NCBI GenBank assembly: GCA_021397845.1
Contig: CM038052.1
Location: 170,492,182-170,556,181, forward strand
From: Areca catechu
Taxonomy: Eukaryota; Streptophyta; Magnoliopsida; Arecales; Arecaceae
DNA: 64,000 nt
Reading direction: 5' to 3'
The notes below the pieces were generated by a model. The model did not search any database, had not been told where the DNA came from, and saw only the letters and a list, made by a program, of their open reading frames with translations. How positions within the stretch are numbered: position 1 is the stretch's first letter; every line of letters begins with the position of its first letter. The position numbers and the translations under genes were made by a program. Shown in pieces: positions 32,392 through 46,100 of this stretch.

Positions 32392-34494
32392 TGTTACAGT
32401 AGTAAACAAGATCCATTCGGCCCTGACACGCGCCCTCCTTGGAGGCTGGCGCGGCCATGTACTTCTCCACTTTGGCCATGTGGTGGTTCAGCCCAGCTCG
32501 TCTCGGCCCCACTTCGGCCATGTGGCGGTTCAGCCCAGCTCGGCTCGGCCCCACTTCGGCCATGTGGCGGTTCAGCCCAGCTCGGCTTAGCCCCACTTCG
32601 GCCATGTGACGGTTCAGCCCAGCTCAGCTCGGCCCCACTTCGGCCGCGTGGCGGTTCAGCCCAGCTCGGCTCGGCCCCACCTCGACGGGGAACCTCAGTA
32701 CCTCGGCCTCACTTCGGTCGTCGGGTCCAACTCGGCTCGACCACGGCACCCCGGCAGCGACCCGTGTGGCTCCGCCCAACCTCGCCCATGGTGTGAAGGC
32801 CAACCCCCAGCCCGGCTCTACACCGCCCCAGGCTTCGACTCCGGCCCTGCACCGCCCGAGCATCGCCCGACGCCTCCATGCCCGGCGCGGTGCGGTCCCC
32901 CCGGCGCCTCCGAGCCCGGCAGCGCCATGCCCAACGCCTCCGAGCTCAGCGGTGGCATGCTCAGCACCTCCAAGCCCGGCACAGCGCCCTGGCATCCCCG
33001 AGCTCGCTGCTCCGGCGCCCCTATGCCGGCATGGCATGCACCCGGCGCCTTCTGCTTCTCCGGCACAGCATGCCCCGGTGCACCCGGCGCCTTCTGCTTC
33101 TCCGGCGTGGCACACCCCAGTGCACCAGACGCCTGCGGCATCTCCGGCGCGATGGGCTCGGCGCCTCCAGGCCCGGTGCGGGTACCACGGTGCCTCCGAG
33201 CTCGATGACGGGTCCCCCGGCTCCTCCAGCTTCCAGCCGACCTCCGCAGCGCCCAAGCTCCATCTCCGGCTCCGCGTGCTCCCGTCCAGCAAAGGTTTGG
33301 TCCCCCTGACTTCGCCCGGTCCGGCTCCGGCCCTGCACCGGCACCTCGGCAGTGCCCCACGAGGCTCCACCGACCTCCCCGGCGCGCCCCGGCTCGGCAC
33401 CTCCGAGCTCGGCATCGCAGCATGTCCAGGGCAGAGGCCCCCCCGAGCCCCAGCTCCTTCAGTTCTGGCCAAGCTCGGCACACTCGTAGTGCGCTCGCGG
33501 CACGCCCGCAGCGGTCCTGCTCCTGCGGCCCGGTTCCCCCGGCTCCGGTCCGACACGACCTCACCCGCATGCATGGGTCCGCACCTACGTGCATGGGGCC
33601 TCGCACGTCACCTCGATCAACGTGCATGAAGGCCCCCGCGGGCCTTCTCTCGGTCAGTGTGCCCGCATGGCAACTTGAAGCGGCGTCCTGGCTAGCCTGG
33701 CACCTTGGCATCACAGCCCAGCTCGGTCGCTGGGAGCACCACGCAGTTCGGTCTCACTCACGTGGGCCCAGCGCATTTCCCGAGGGGCCCATCCACATGG
33801 GCCCGGCGCTCTTTCCATGGATCCCCCTCCATGTGGGTCCTTTGATACGCCGCCTGACACGCCGCCTGCAAAGAAAGGTTTGCATTTAAGTTTCCTAAGC
33901 TACCGTTTACACTAACTAGTGAATAGCACCATATCCGAGGTGCTGTGCTCCTCCATCAACCTCCTGAACCATCAAGAAAGGGGAAGTTAACCAACCTACC
34001 TAAGCCTCCTAGGCCTGCAGAAGCTTCACAGGCCTATACCAAGAAGAACGTGCCCCTCTGAACACCAAGAGCCACTCGTCTACATAAGAGCAGCGAGAGG
34101 AGGTAAGAGGGGTAAGAGACAACACACTCTCTTGATTCTTGCATTGTCTATCACCCTCTAGTAGCGGAGAGTCCCCCAAGCTCTCCGTCTCAGAGGTCCC
34201 TTATTTCCTTCGATCGTCCCGCTGACTTGATCGTCAGAGTGCCTTTACCGGAATCCCCGGCACAGGTCTCCCCTGTTTTGCAAGTATCGCCCAACGGACG
34301 GACGATAAAAAGAAAGATTACTCCTCACCGGAGAGGCCCACAGGAGGGCCACTACAGTACCAAGCCCCTTTCATCCCAACTACAACTATGTTCTCCTTGA
34401 TCGTCTCCGACCAACGAGCCCGGTGACGCTGACACGGAGCCCACTCACCTAGGTCACGTAAGAGCTACCGGCCACGGCGATCTAGGCAGGAACA
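32392..34494 (+). repeat. 3' LTR of element D
   Basis: 2103 bp, from TGTTACAGTAG to GGCAGGAACA, followed by the TSD GCTTG. It has five 42-bp units against six in the 5' LTR, and the terminal AACA is preceded by a changed GCAGG. Confidence 0.93.
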
Positions 34495-34569
34495 GCTTGA
34501 ATGGTCAATTGAGTGAAGCATGAATGCGTTTTAGCACAAGTTCAGACTTTTCTGTGAAGATTTCAGTGA

Positions 34570-34956
34570 GGTGTCGACTCAAAGTGTCGACACATGATAC
34601 CAAGTGTCGACACATGAAAGTGAAGTGTCGACTCAAGCCGGTACACAATGATATTTCAGATGGCATGGTTGAAGTGTCAACACTTGGACCTGAAGTGTCG
34701 ACTCAAAGTGTCGATACATGGATCAGTTCATCGCCTGAGATTTTCAAGACACAGAACTTGCTGAAAATGAAGGACTGCAGAAGTGTCGATACATGGAAGC
34801 TAAGTGTCGACTCAAAGTGTCAACTCAACTGAGTAAGTGTCGACACATCTGAGATTTCTAGAAAACCAGATTGGAGATATTTGAACTAGGTGTCGACTCA
34901 AGAAGTTCAAGTATCGACCTGAAGTGTCGACTCACAGCCTGAAGTGTCGATACATG
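34570..34956 (+). promoter_or_regulatory. Palindrome array in element C 3' LTR
   Basis: About 14 sites share the TGTCGAC or TGTCAAC core. Left arms are mostly AAG as in B, right arms mostly ATG as in A, for example AAGTGTCGACACATG. C therefore has an intermediate, asymmetric version. Confidence 0.65.
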
Positions 34957-35373
34957 GAGTTCTGAGAACAGTAACGGCTAGTTTTTCAAACGCAGAACTC
35001 GACCCGTTTACCCTTCAACGGCTAGTTTTTCAAGTCTAACGGCTAGAAACGGGATTTGAGGCCTTGGAAATGTATTTATATGCTCCAAATCAAATCAAAA
35101 GAAAGAGTTTTGATAAGAATGAAATAAGAGCATTCAAGAGAGAAGAAAAGAGAGCTTTAACTCCTATTCTTTAAAGATCCAACAACTCTCAAGCAAAAGC
35201 AAGCCTCCAAGCATTCAAGAGCCTTTAAGAGCATTGAAGATCATCCATTATTGAGCATTCAAGAGGCTTCAACAAGTTCAAAGCATCTCTACATCGAGCT
35301 TCAAAGAGATACCTGCTTTTGTTTAGAAAGCTTATATTGTTTCTTTACTTCAACTTCTTATTTGTTGTAAGGG

Positions 35374-35609
35374 TTCTTAGTTAGCCTATTGCAAAACCAA
35401 GGGAGGTTATTGGTGAGCCTTTGAAAATAAATTAGGTTCTTGATTAGCCCGGAAAACCAAGGAAGGTTGGTGGTTAGCCCGTAAAATCATTTAGGTTCTT
35501 GGTTAGCCCGTAAAACCAAGTGATGTTTTGACTTGTTGGCCTTGTGAAAACAAGTTGGGTTTTTGATTAGTGAACCCGCAAAACTAATCAACTGTAATCG
35601 GTGTGATTA
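35374..35609 (+). repeat. Hairpin array in element C 3' LTR
   Basis: Inverted-repeat units with AGCC-type loops follow the order seen in A. The best pairs are TGATTAGT/ACTAATCA and TAATC/GATTA; several TTGGTT/AACCAA units are partly decayed. A CCAAG/CTTGG stem follows at about 35622. Confidence 0.55.
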
Positions 35610-35887
35610 TAGTGAATTCCCAAGAAAATCTTGGGGAGTGGATGTAGGTGCATTGGATAGCACCGAACCACTATATTTCTTGGTCTTTGTAGTTGATTGA
35701 TCTCTCTATTTGCTTTTCATTTATTGCTCTTTATTTTCGCTGCATTTTTATTTAAAAGCATTACATTTGAATTCATAGTACCTTGCTTAATTAATTGTTA
35801 GATTGGATTGCATAGCATTGCATTGCATCAAGTAATAATTTTTAGAGACCCAATTCATCCCTCCTCTTGGGTTGCTTACTGAGCAAC

Positions 35888-38800
35888 AATATCTATGTCC
35901 ATATCCTCAACCATGTCATTTCCTACCTCTACTACATTGCTTAGCACCAATTAATATCCTTATGATTGTCAAATATCGAAGTAAACCATATTTTTATTAT
36001 CTTGTTACCACTTCATTTAGCCACCATTCATGGCCACGTTGATTGTATTTCTTGGTCTTTGGACGTGGTCCCTCGTAATTCACAAGTTGTTTAAGATAAT
36101 TGATAAAGAAAAGAATAGACATGAAGAAATGAACATAATTTAACATATTTCTCTAAATTGTGATGGCAAGGCAACCTAGTATTCTCCTATCAACTTGATC
36201 TTTTTAAATCCGAGCATGTTGGATAATTTCTCAAAAGAACAAGAGTCATGTGCCCCTCTCTCTCTCTTCTTTCCAAAGATTATATTTTATCTCTTTCACG
36301 AGCTCAAGAGTTTATTAAACCGAGCTATGAGTTATATATACAACACCATGCACAATGTGTAAGCAAGAACTACTCTTGCTAACATGATGTCCCAAATTTT
36401 TAAATATTTTTCCATCACCATAGCTTCATTTAGGGCTTGATACCATCGTTGATATCATATCATATAAAGCAAAGTCAACCTTCAATTTCCTTACATTTAT
36501 GGCCTTTGATGACATCTTACTATTTTTTAATTCGAAAGACGAGAACCAATACAATGCTACATGAATGGCCAATTAATTAGAGCCAATGCTCTTGGTGCCA
36601 AAACCCATCATTGTTCATTAAACTTTGTTCCTTCTCTTTTTATTGAGAAAAAATCTTTGTCCCTTTTCCCCTAATTGCCATCAGTTTCAAAAATGCCATG
36701 AACCCAAACCCACTCATTGCCTTCTTATAGCTAGCCAAATACAATGGACCCAAACTAAGCAACTATCACAATAACTAATGGAGTTTTTCCTTATCCAAAT
36801 TTCGCTTTGGAAAGATCAAAGAAAGGTGGTCATGATCACTCTCAAGCATAAAGCTGAGAAATATGTGAGGTCCGGGATTGAACTACTTGTACTTTGCTCG
36901 ACCTTAAGGTTTACACATCAAAGTAGAAGTCCAATACCAATCAAACAAGAAACTTTTAGGAGAACTTTTGAATGGGGAATCACGAAATAGAAGGCTGTCC
37001 CTTTCACTATCTTACCATGCTTGCCTTTAGTCACCTCAGCATAAGGGAAAAAAAGGAAGGAGATTCTTAAATAGAGAAACAAATAGGGGACAGAGAGACC
37101 TATAGGGCTAAGCTTTGGCCACCATTGGACCAGGGTTGGATGGTCTTCATGATGCCACTAGTTGGCCTGAGATCTGACAATTTTTGAAGATAAAGTGAAG
37201 CTCTAAAGGTGGGCCTCCCTGCCAAAAGAATTCATCATAAGAAACTTTTGGGCACATAAAGTAGAGTGGGAGATGAGCATTTAGGGGAGGACTTTAGTCA
37301 TTGAGAAGCCTCCTGCAGGTCTAAGATTTGGTTCCAATTTCCAAACAAGTGCAATGGAGTCAGATGACCTTTTTGGGTTCTTTCCTAGCTACATGAAATG
37401 GCTACAAGGCCAAGGTGGTGACTCTTTCTATCTTTTAGGGTAGTTAAGATGCCAAGGTGGTGACTCTTTCTATCTTTTAGGGTAGTCAAGATGCTGACAC
37501 TTTATGTGAAAGTGAAGAAGACCTCCTTGTAAAAGTAACTTGGTCTATATGTGTGACAAGTGTTTAAAAAAAAAAAAAAAAAATGCTACCTAAAAATAAA
37601 AAAATAAAAAAAGGAAGAAATTCTACATGATAAAGATTTATGAGCAAAGGGTTTAAACTATGATAATATAGATGAGCCATAATGGATTATTATTATTATT
37701 TTTTAATGGAGATCTAATTTTGCCATGGTAACTAGCTTGATGCAACCGAGGTGCCATCACTAGCTGAAATTATGACACCCTTGCACATGATGATCTCAAT
37801 ATACAATAAGTTTCTGTTGGATTTCAGGAATAGATGTGATAGTAGGCTATTAGTTCAGAATGAGACAGATGCCATGCATTCAATCTGAAGCTTTACAGGT
37901 ACATATGTTTTAGGGATCAAATTTTTTTCTATCTCAATTCCTTTAATGTGCATCAACTAAAAATAATTTTTAATTTGCATCGCATGGAAGGAAAAATTTA
38001 CCATCTATCACTAATTTTAGATAGATAGCTACAAGCAAACAAAATTCCAATCATATGATCTGCAAGTGTTAGTATCTTGGTCACATCCTTCAAGCCATTC
38101 TACTAATCCATGCACTCCTTTAGAAGAACTGTGAACAATTTTGGTAGGTTCATGCCTTTTTTTTTTTTGTTTTTAACAAAAAAAATATATTTTATTGCAT
38201 CTTCCACGAATCAGCACTAGCTAAATAATTGTTAAACTGATCATAAGGCTTGTCTCAAACAACACAGCCTTCATAAATTACTTTAAGCAATCTTTTTTAT
38301 CAAATTAACAACAATGGCTTATAGTTAGCCATCAATATTTAACTTAGCTTGTTGGCACACCAACAATGTTTGTTTGTGTCCCTTTTATCACTACCAATTT
38401 TTGATTTGATGTTAAACTCGCGAATCCATTCCATGACTCATCATTCAAGTCCATCTCGAAGAACTCGAAGTCATATTCGAAATTTCTCTCTGATGCAGGA
38501 TTTGCTACATCGATCCCTGACCGATACCCTACCAAATTGATGACAAAATTAATCCAATGATAGGATACCAAATTGATCGAGTAAGTTTCGCGAACCCCTC
38601 AAATGAATGATTGTCGATACGAGACCCACCAAATTAGGCACGAAGTGATCGGGACCATCACTTGAATGGGCGGTGGCGATGGGAATTATCCACCAATTTT
38701 TTGGCAGACAAGCTAACTCATGATCATGATCTTCTTGATGGTGAACCGGATCCAATCCGATGGAACCCAAAAACAAAAGCCAAGCCATGTAGGTGTGTCA

Positions 38801-41800
38801 AGGGGTTAAAGGAGATCAGATAAGATAAGATAGGCTAAGGAGGGAAAAAGAGAAGGTTGGGTTGTCATTAACCCTTTTGCCGACTCCTTTTTAGATGCTT
38901 TGCCACCATAATCTTCTTTGCTTCACTTTAAACATGGATTCAAACTAAAAGACTAAATACGTAGCATGAGATATAAACCTTTATTGCTCCGCGTCGAACC
39001 AACGCTTTGTTCCTCTCCACATATTTTTGCTCTCTTAGCCCGTAATCAAAAAAAAGGCTGCACTCGTGCGTGTCAAAAAGAAGCAAGGTGGGGACCTCCC
39101 CTTATTTTTGTTCCCCTCTCCTTCACCTTCAAGACTGTTCTCCACTCTCGCCTTGATGATCCTTCAATTTGTTCAACCAAATGCAAGTGATAAAAAAATT
39201 TAAAAAAAAAAAATTTAAAAAAAGTCAAGAAAATAAGTTTTTAAAGCTTGTGTTATTTTTTACGAGTTCCTTTCTTGTTAGATGAGAAATTTCTATTTAA
39301 TTATCAGCTGAGGAAGCCTAATATTCTTTGGGTGTTTTATGGAGTTTCTTGAGCTTAATCCTAAGTGTTTAAACTAATTTTTAGTTATGTATATAATATT
39401 TTCATGGATACGATTGCAATATTCAATCCAGGATATCAAAGTAATGGCCACTAAAAGTTTCATTTTTTCTAATATGGGCTTATATTTTATGTGAAGCATG
39501 AGAACCTATTTTAATGTTCCTTATTGAAATTTATAATATTCATTTGTCCTGTCAGGGTTATTATATGGAAGTCAAAATGTTAGTATTATGTGATAATAGT
39601 ATTCAATAGATCAATCTAGAAATTCATGACAAAAATCATATGTTATAATTTATATATATATATATTCCAAGTGATTTTTTTTTTTTTTTTTTGGGCAAAA
39701 TAAATGTCAAAATTTCTTGCCATGACTACAGATTGTGGTATATTAATGGAGTGGCTCAAATGAACTTCTTCGCATGGATGACTTTTGGCTTGGCTTCCAA
39801 AATCAGGGGTCCTCTTCCTTTTATTCCCCTCCATGACATATCTCCATTTCTTTTTTTTATTGATTAAAAGAAAAGGTTGGGTCAACCCCAAAGCATGCAC
39901 TAACGTCACTTTCTTAGGTCTTTTCGTTTATCTTGTTTACGATTTCTTGCATCAGTTGGATTGGTAGTCTTGTCCTTTGTCTCCTCTACATGTGGTCATG
40001 TTCATTTTCCCTTCCAAGTCAATGCTTCAAACTCCTATAATTCTGTTGCCAATCAATGATAAGGAGAGCCATCCATGGAGAGAATCCCACCTGGATCCTT
40101 CGTAGCACTTTCGGTTCTCATGTTGGATGGCACTTGTGTGCTCCCATTTTGGTCCCAAGTCAGTATTGTTGCCATCCTCTTCATCCTTTCCTTTTTTTTT
40201 TTAATGGGAGGCTGGATTCAGGGCAAAGAGGCCTTTCATCGTTAAGATGAAGCCAATAAATGATACCAATAGAGTTGCTATCTTTCTTTTTAGAATATAT
40301 AAAATCAAAAAAAAAAAAAAAAAAAAAAAATTAGATTCAAGATTTTCTATAATATTTTGTTTGTACCATAGAGTGTGCACCACTCGATAGCCGTATTAAA
40401 AGATAGATAGCCATCAAAGAACATGCATCATACATGACATGTAAGGGCACCTTATCTGATAGATGCCCATCTTTTGATGACGATCATTGAATAGCGTACA
40501 ATATACTCTGTGATGCAAACCATGCATCGAAGAAAATTCATATTTAAGATAACTACTACTACATTATCATCATAGAATTTCTTGAATATGCTTTTCTTTT
40601 TTAAAATTGCTACGATCATGTTGTCATCATAGAATTTCCCGATGATGCTTTTGTCTTTTGCACTCAACCAAGGGACATATCTATTAACAGATTTACAGGC
40701 ATCTTATAACTATTTAAATGATAGAAAGCAAAATACACCCCCTACCCCCCGAAAAAAAAAAAAAAATGCAAGGTGAGTTAAAAAAGATTTTAACATATAA
40801 AAAATAACTGAAATAAAAAAATACAAATTGATAAAAACTAGTATCTCCTTTATGGAAAGTAGAATTAAAAAGCCAATTGTTATCAATGATGGTCGATATG
40901 CCTGATGATTCTTCTTGAAAGGTAATTCATGGATGATCTAATTGTGTAATGAGGGTGGTTTGAATTGGATTCGAGCAGATGCAAAAATCTGTCTGGGCTA
41001 CTTGAGCCCACCAATAACTTCGAAATCTGACCTTATTAAAGTCACTTCACCCTTAAACGATTTACTAATAAGATTGGCAATAAATCTAGGTAGATCCAAA
41101 TATACTAGCTGAGATCAACTGCAGGCATTCAATAAACCTGAATGTAAATGGATCATGGTCAGGTAATTGTGATTCAAGCTCCATGCAAATGTTGCATCCA
41201 TCAGTTTTAGTTATTCAGTGGCATGCCTTATGTGAAAGGAAAACACCCTCACAATTATACTCAAAGTGTGGTAGGACCACATGAGCCACACTAGCCATCC
41301 AATGTTGTGCTGGGAATAATGAGATGCCCACAGTACCTGCAGAAAAATAATTGGCTCTGATCCACATCCTACAAAATGGACCCTTGCATGAGAGAACTTG
41401 AAACCCAACTAAAGCTTTTCAAATGCATCATGTCCCAATCCACAAGACTGGCTTTCTCATAAGCCATACTCCTTCCACATCTTAGTTAAGCTTCAACAAT
41501 CCCTAAAATCCTGCTTTAAGCCCATCTGGTGGACAATCTTCAAGGTATCATGATCATTTACAAGAAGCTTTTCAAGGCAATAATGCATTAGCCATGGGAA
41601 GACGCATCAAGGAATTCAAAAAAAAAAAAAAAAAAGAAGTCCCTCTGAGATCTGCAGTACAATTCAATTCTTTACAACTACTATTATATTGGCGAAGCTC
41701 TTACAGGCAATTACCTCAGTTTTATGTATCTGTGCAAGTCAACTGCCCTCTCTACATAATTAAAGTCTTTTAGTGCCATAGAAGGCACAGGCTGAAATAA

Positions 41801-43056
41801 AAGAGAAGTCAACCATGAAAAAACTTGTGTAGTCTTCAACCCAGACCAGACAGCTTACAAACAGCACATCTTGTCCATATATTCTATCATGCTCTTTAAT
41901 CTTTCACTACCTTCTTGGCTACTTGTTTATCCAAACTAAATCTTTCTTCTTAATCCACCTGGAGATGCAAAAGAGTGGCACATGTTTCTGCGAAGAAGCC
42001 GTGAAGAATCAGAAAAGGAAAGAATAATGATGCTTTTAATATTTTCCTTTCCTCGGAAGACTCTTAACCAATAATTCACAGCATCACCGGCATTGAGCCT
42101 TTTTGGTTGTAAACCAACCAATGTCAACAACTAGTAGAGGATATCTAAGAATTTAGAAATGCTTATACTCGTATCGCTTTCCACCAGAGCAAAAATATAA
42201 AACTGACAAAGTTATCCTCGATTATAAAAAGAATGGGAAATAAGGTAGGCAGAAAGTGAAAATTAGTAAATTTTTGACAGGAGAAATTCTGGTACTATCT
42301 TAGGGTATATAAGACCTAGGGTTTGTGACCATGGTTGCAGAGGCTTCACCAGCAAAAATTAATAAAGCAGCCCTGGACTGGAAACTATCATATAGAACCT
42401 GTTGCATTGACCGAACATCATAGAAACAAGTAGATAGAACTTGGAGCTGAATGGTTACACACGCCAGTGCACACAAGAAGAACAAAGGATATTTTTTATA
42501 ACAAAAAAAAAAAATCTTGAGGCCCTGCAGCATATCATTGCCAAGTCCTTTTTTTTGATGAAAATATATCATTGCAAAGTCAAAAGAATAGGTATACAGA
42601 TATAACCAAGTAATTCTCCTGATGCAATACTCGCTGTTCTCATCAGGTTGCCTTGACTTACATTAAAGAATTTTCATGCACAACAGTTCCAGGGGAAAAA
42701 ATTCCAAATACCAAATTATGAACGTCCTCTCTGGCCTCAATTTAATCAGTGAATTTGGAAAGCATTGATGCACAAATATCAGATACCCATCGATACCAAG
42801 AATTTCTACAACATGAATACATCATCTAGATTTCCTGTGGTATTAATATGTCCTTCACCTTAAAAAAGAATCAGAAACAGTATGCCGCCAACTGAAGGAT
42901 TTTTCACAATCACCACCAACATATCCCCGCTTGAAAATCCCAGACTATACTTTTCCTCCATTCTATTTTGTCAATTTGTTAGATTCAGGTTTAGGTTCGC
43001 AAGTAGAGGGCATGCAGAACATTTGTACTCGCCCCCCAAATTGATTTTGATGAAAA
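35888..43056. other. Intergenic region without recognisable gene
   Basis: AT-rich sequence between the retrotransposon nest and the 3' end of the cytidylyltransferase gene. It has homopolymer runs near 37566, 39677 and 40306, a short TA run near 39653, and a tandem duplication at 37409-37492. Small open frames (for example 36778-36990, 38344-38571, 38549-38788) lack recognisable motifs. The last few hundred bases probably hold the 3' UTR of the minus-strand gene, but I found no clear polyadenylation signal. Confidence 0.5.
37409..37492. repeat. 42-bp tandem duplication
   Basis: GCCAAGGTGGTGACTCTTTC and the following 22 bases occur twice in direct succession (37409-37450, 37451-37492), differing only at one base. 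Confidence 0.95.
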
Positions 43057-43148
43057 TTAAACACCAAAGAGTGGCAGGGCAATCTTCACAAAGGAGTAAC
43101 ATAGTGCACCTGTGAACACATAGCTGTCCACTCTATCAAGTATGCCTC
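43057..43148 (-). CDS. Exon 7: end of signature and C-terminus (residues 371-400)
   Basis: After acceptor AAATGTGCAG it reads GGILDRVDSYVFTGALCYSF and ends ALPLFGV, TAA (43059-43057). Asp375, Arg376 and Asp378 complete the signature. It lies 5.7 kb from exon 6. Confidence 0.97.
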
Positions 43149-46100
43149 CTGCACATTTGGAACCAATTGTCATAAAGAATATTTGACATATTTTGAAGAA
43201 CTGTGAAAACATGGTGCAAATTTTGTTCCATTTGAAGGAAATGCAGGCCTGTAATTATTATATAGTTAGCAACACAACTTTCACCAAACTGTTTCAAATG
43301 CCAAGAAGTTGAACGGGCAGAATGAGATCGACAAGCTTCCCACCTACCCTCGGAGCTGAAAAAGGAAGCCTTGATTTACACCCTCTTATGCATGAAAAAC
43401 TTGCACTTAAATGGAGATCTTATGTGGTTATCTCAATATACTCCCTGCCAGAAAAGCCATCAAGCATGTACATCCTGAATAAGGTTATTCTATCACAATA
43501 AAGGAGGAGCTGAAACAACCTCATAATGATTCACTCTGAGGAGAGACGGGAGCTCAACAAACGTAATATGGTCAAATATAAGTATTTGAACAGATGAAGT
43601 GACACAGTTGGGATAAACTATCTCCTCCTGTCCTTTGCTCTTGAAAAAAAAAAACTTATAGCCAATCCAACCAACTCTACCTACCTCTTGAACATGCTAG
43701 CTGAACACTTACACTTCAAGCCATGCCTGCTCTGAATTTTTGTGATCGCATCTGCACCTGTTCCTGATGCTTCCAACTCTTCAACCAAGTTCTTCTAGTT
43801 TCTACTTCAATATACAACACCAACCTTTTGAGGCTACATTTTTTTTTTTTTGGGGTGGGGGGGGTTCTACCATGTAAGGCCAACTCTTCTCGTGTCTGTG
43901 CATGAAGTGTGTCTGACCATCCACATTTCTCAACCCCACTTTTCCTATCCCATGCATTTCCTCAGCAGCCTCTCCCTGTCCCATTTTTAACCACAAGATC
44001 AAAGATTCAAGTCTTTCTAGAATTTATTATTTATTTATAGATTTTTTTTAAAAAAATATCACATGTATTACATGTGCCAAATTCTAGTTTTCTAAAATAA
44101 GTAAAAACTATATATGTGAATTTTTATTTTTCTATGATATTTAATTTTACTTACGCTAACATGTTTCCTATGAGCTTCAACTTTCAAAATTATTATTAGC
44201 CTTGCTTTCCCACTCCGATGCCCAAATTTGTTGCACCTTCACAAATTCAAGCTACTTTATTGCATGCCTTCAAAGGTTAGGAGTTAGGACACTATCACCT
44301 TCTTCCAAAGAATGTTGATCTTATTGCTGTGAAATGACATGAAGACAGTGCTGCCTTTACAGCTCTCGTCTACCTAGAGGTAGGTAAATGGTCAGAAATG
44401 CAGGACAACCTAGGACAGAAAAATGAGCGCCGATGAAAAGGATGCAGAACAAAGAAAGTGATCCCATAGCTTTTCCTTTGAAATAGTGTTTACTGAATAG
44501 CATTCTAGCTCATCAGAACTGTCAGTGGTTAACATTGATCCCAGTCTCAATTCAACTTCTACATAAAGAATCCTAATCCATCTGGTTAAACACAGCTCTT
44601 CGTTTGGCATCAAATAAGCATCTACCATGAAGAAAATAAAAAGCACAAAAATCTGTCAATAACCACCATCGGACCATCATCATTAATGCAGCACACAATA
44701 CAGAAACTCGCAGCTCTCTTAAACATGTGCTAAGGAGTATGAATTCAACTCTCAGTCTTGTGTGGAAACATTCGCATGACACAGTGAAGCAACCCACGAT
44801 TGATAAGATAAACAATGGGCAAAAGCACTTTTATAATGGCAAATATGATTTTTATTGCATGGAATTTCCCAGTCTTACAGCCAAGATAGAATAACTTCAA
44901 ATAGAACTGACAGAATTATGTAACGCATAGAGTAAGTCTTATTGCATAGCCTTACCATCAATGGAACATGACCTAGCACAGAATATAGGTAAATTAAACC
45001 AAACCCATGGGCAAATGGTTTGCTTGTTTAGGTAAATTTAACCCATTTGTCCATCATACCATGTGTTGATACGGTACTGTACCATTCCAGCATTTGGCTG
45101 ACACGGGTCATGGTATTGATACTACCAACGTTAGAATAAAATGTAGAAAACCTGCCTAGCAGGAAGATGCTCTAGAGGCAAAAAAAACTTGTGGCCAAAG
45201 CAAAGTTGAAAAGCAACTAATAAAATGGAAAAGGCATGAAAATTCTGGATTTTCTATTAAAAAAAACTCTATCAAAATGAAATTAGTTACATCTAGCTTC
45301 CCTCTTTTGTAGCTATAGAACGCACTCCTAAAATAGGAGTCCTACAAAAACAAGATTCTTTCCTACATTTTCCTAGAATAAAAGAAGAGTCAAAAAAACC
45401 TACCAAAAATAGTAAAATTTGTAACACTGGACCCCACATAACTATGAAAAACTTTTGAAATCATAATCTTATTCTGTCTAAGTTTTTCCTAATACAAACA
45501 GGCACAATGAAAGACCTTCAGATGATACTCCTACTCAAAAGAGGACTCAGAAACTCTGCAACAAAAAAAAAGGGCCCAAAATTAAGTATGGAAATCCCTA
45601 GAAAATAGAAAATTTAGATATGCTCCCTAGGACCTAAACATGAGATTCTTACTAGCTAAAATAAGATAAAGACTATTTTAGACTTTAATGTGCCCAAATA
45701 ACCCATGATTTGCAGGAATACTTGATCTTCAAGTTTAACTAAACCAGTAACATAACTCCAACCAAACAACATTAAGAATTAATCTAGAAATTGCAAGCAA
45801 GACTTTGGAGATATAGTAAGGAATAGGGATAGATATTTTACCCTTTCTCATCTTGCAACAGAAAGCAGCCTTTGTCTCTACTTATTTCAATTTATTTGTG
45901 ATTTTTTTGGCCACATTTTACATACCAGTTAATTTTATAATCCTTTTAATACAATTAACCTCGAAACACTTACTTTTTAGGCATTAAACTCTCATCTAGT
46001 CAGACACACAAGTACACAACACAACCATGCATAGCACACTAACTAAAATCACTTTGAAGGAAGGTTTGCCATACTAATCAATACCCTACCATACTGATAC

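Larger units (their letters stand above)
25885..34494 (+). mobile_element. Element D: large non-autonomous LTR retrotransposon with satellite-like interior, TSD GCTTG
   Basis: It is 8610 bp with LTRs of 2132 and 2103 bp. Flanks are GCTTG at 25880-25884 and 34495-34499. A primer site (28020) and a polypurine tract (32376-32391) give + orientation. The 4.4-kb interior has no gag or pol motif. It holds three tandem arrays (137, 50 and 88 bp units) plus a duplicated Cys/Pro-poor region. Hand comparison of the first roughly 135 LTR bases shows 5 differences. The LTR end and primer site resemble those of element E (58205 onward), so I infer mobilisation by a Ty3/Gypsy element. Confidence 0.9.
1..35887 (+). 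mobile_element. Element C: outer Sirevirus-type Copia retrotransposon, 5' part outside window
   Basis: The sequence shows, in + orientation, the end of a Copia pol (to 621), a palindrome cluster, ORF2 (1076-2431, resuming 24288-24927), a zone of polypurine tracts, and a 3' LTR (25695-25884, resuming 34495-35887). Two later elements interrupt it: A at 2432-24287 and D at 25885-34494. With these removed about 5.4 kb of C remains. The pol followed by an extra ORF and repeated polypurine tracts fit what is known of the Sirevirus lineage. Its 5' LTR, gag and most of pol lie left of the window, so its own target-site duplication cannot be checked; the five bases after the 3' LTR are ATATC. Confidence 0.85.
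34495..35887 (+). repeat. 3' LTR of element C, second part
   Basis: It resumes with the second TSD copy GCTTG and ends GAGCAACA. It holds a palindrome array (34570-34956) with mixed arms (AAGTGTCGACACATG), a TATTTATA box near 35083, and a hairpin array (about 35374-35609). The hairpins include TGATTAGT/ACTAATCA, GACTTGT/ACAAGTT and TAATC/GATTA. Without D the LTR is about 1.58 kb. Confidence 0.88.

Noticed and set aside
36778..36990. 70-codon plus-strand frame
   Set aside because: No recognisable motif and composition like the surrounding intergenic DNA.
38344..38788. Two overlapping minus-strand frames of 75 and 79 codons
   Set aside because: No family motif, no neighbours supporting a gene; at most a degraded fragment.
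41211..42572. Short minus-strand frames downstream of the cytidylyltransferase stop
   Set aside because: No conserved motif; they probably fall in the 3' UTR or downstream intergenic DNA.
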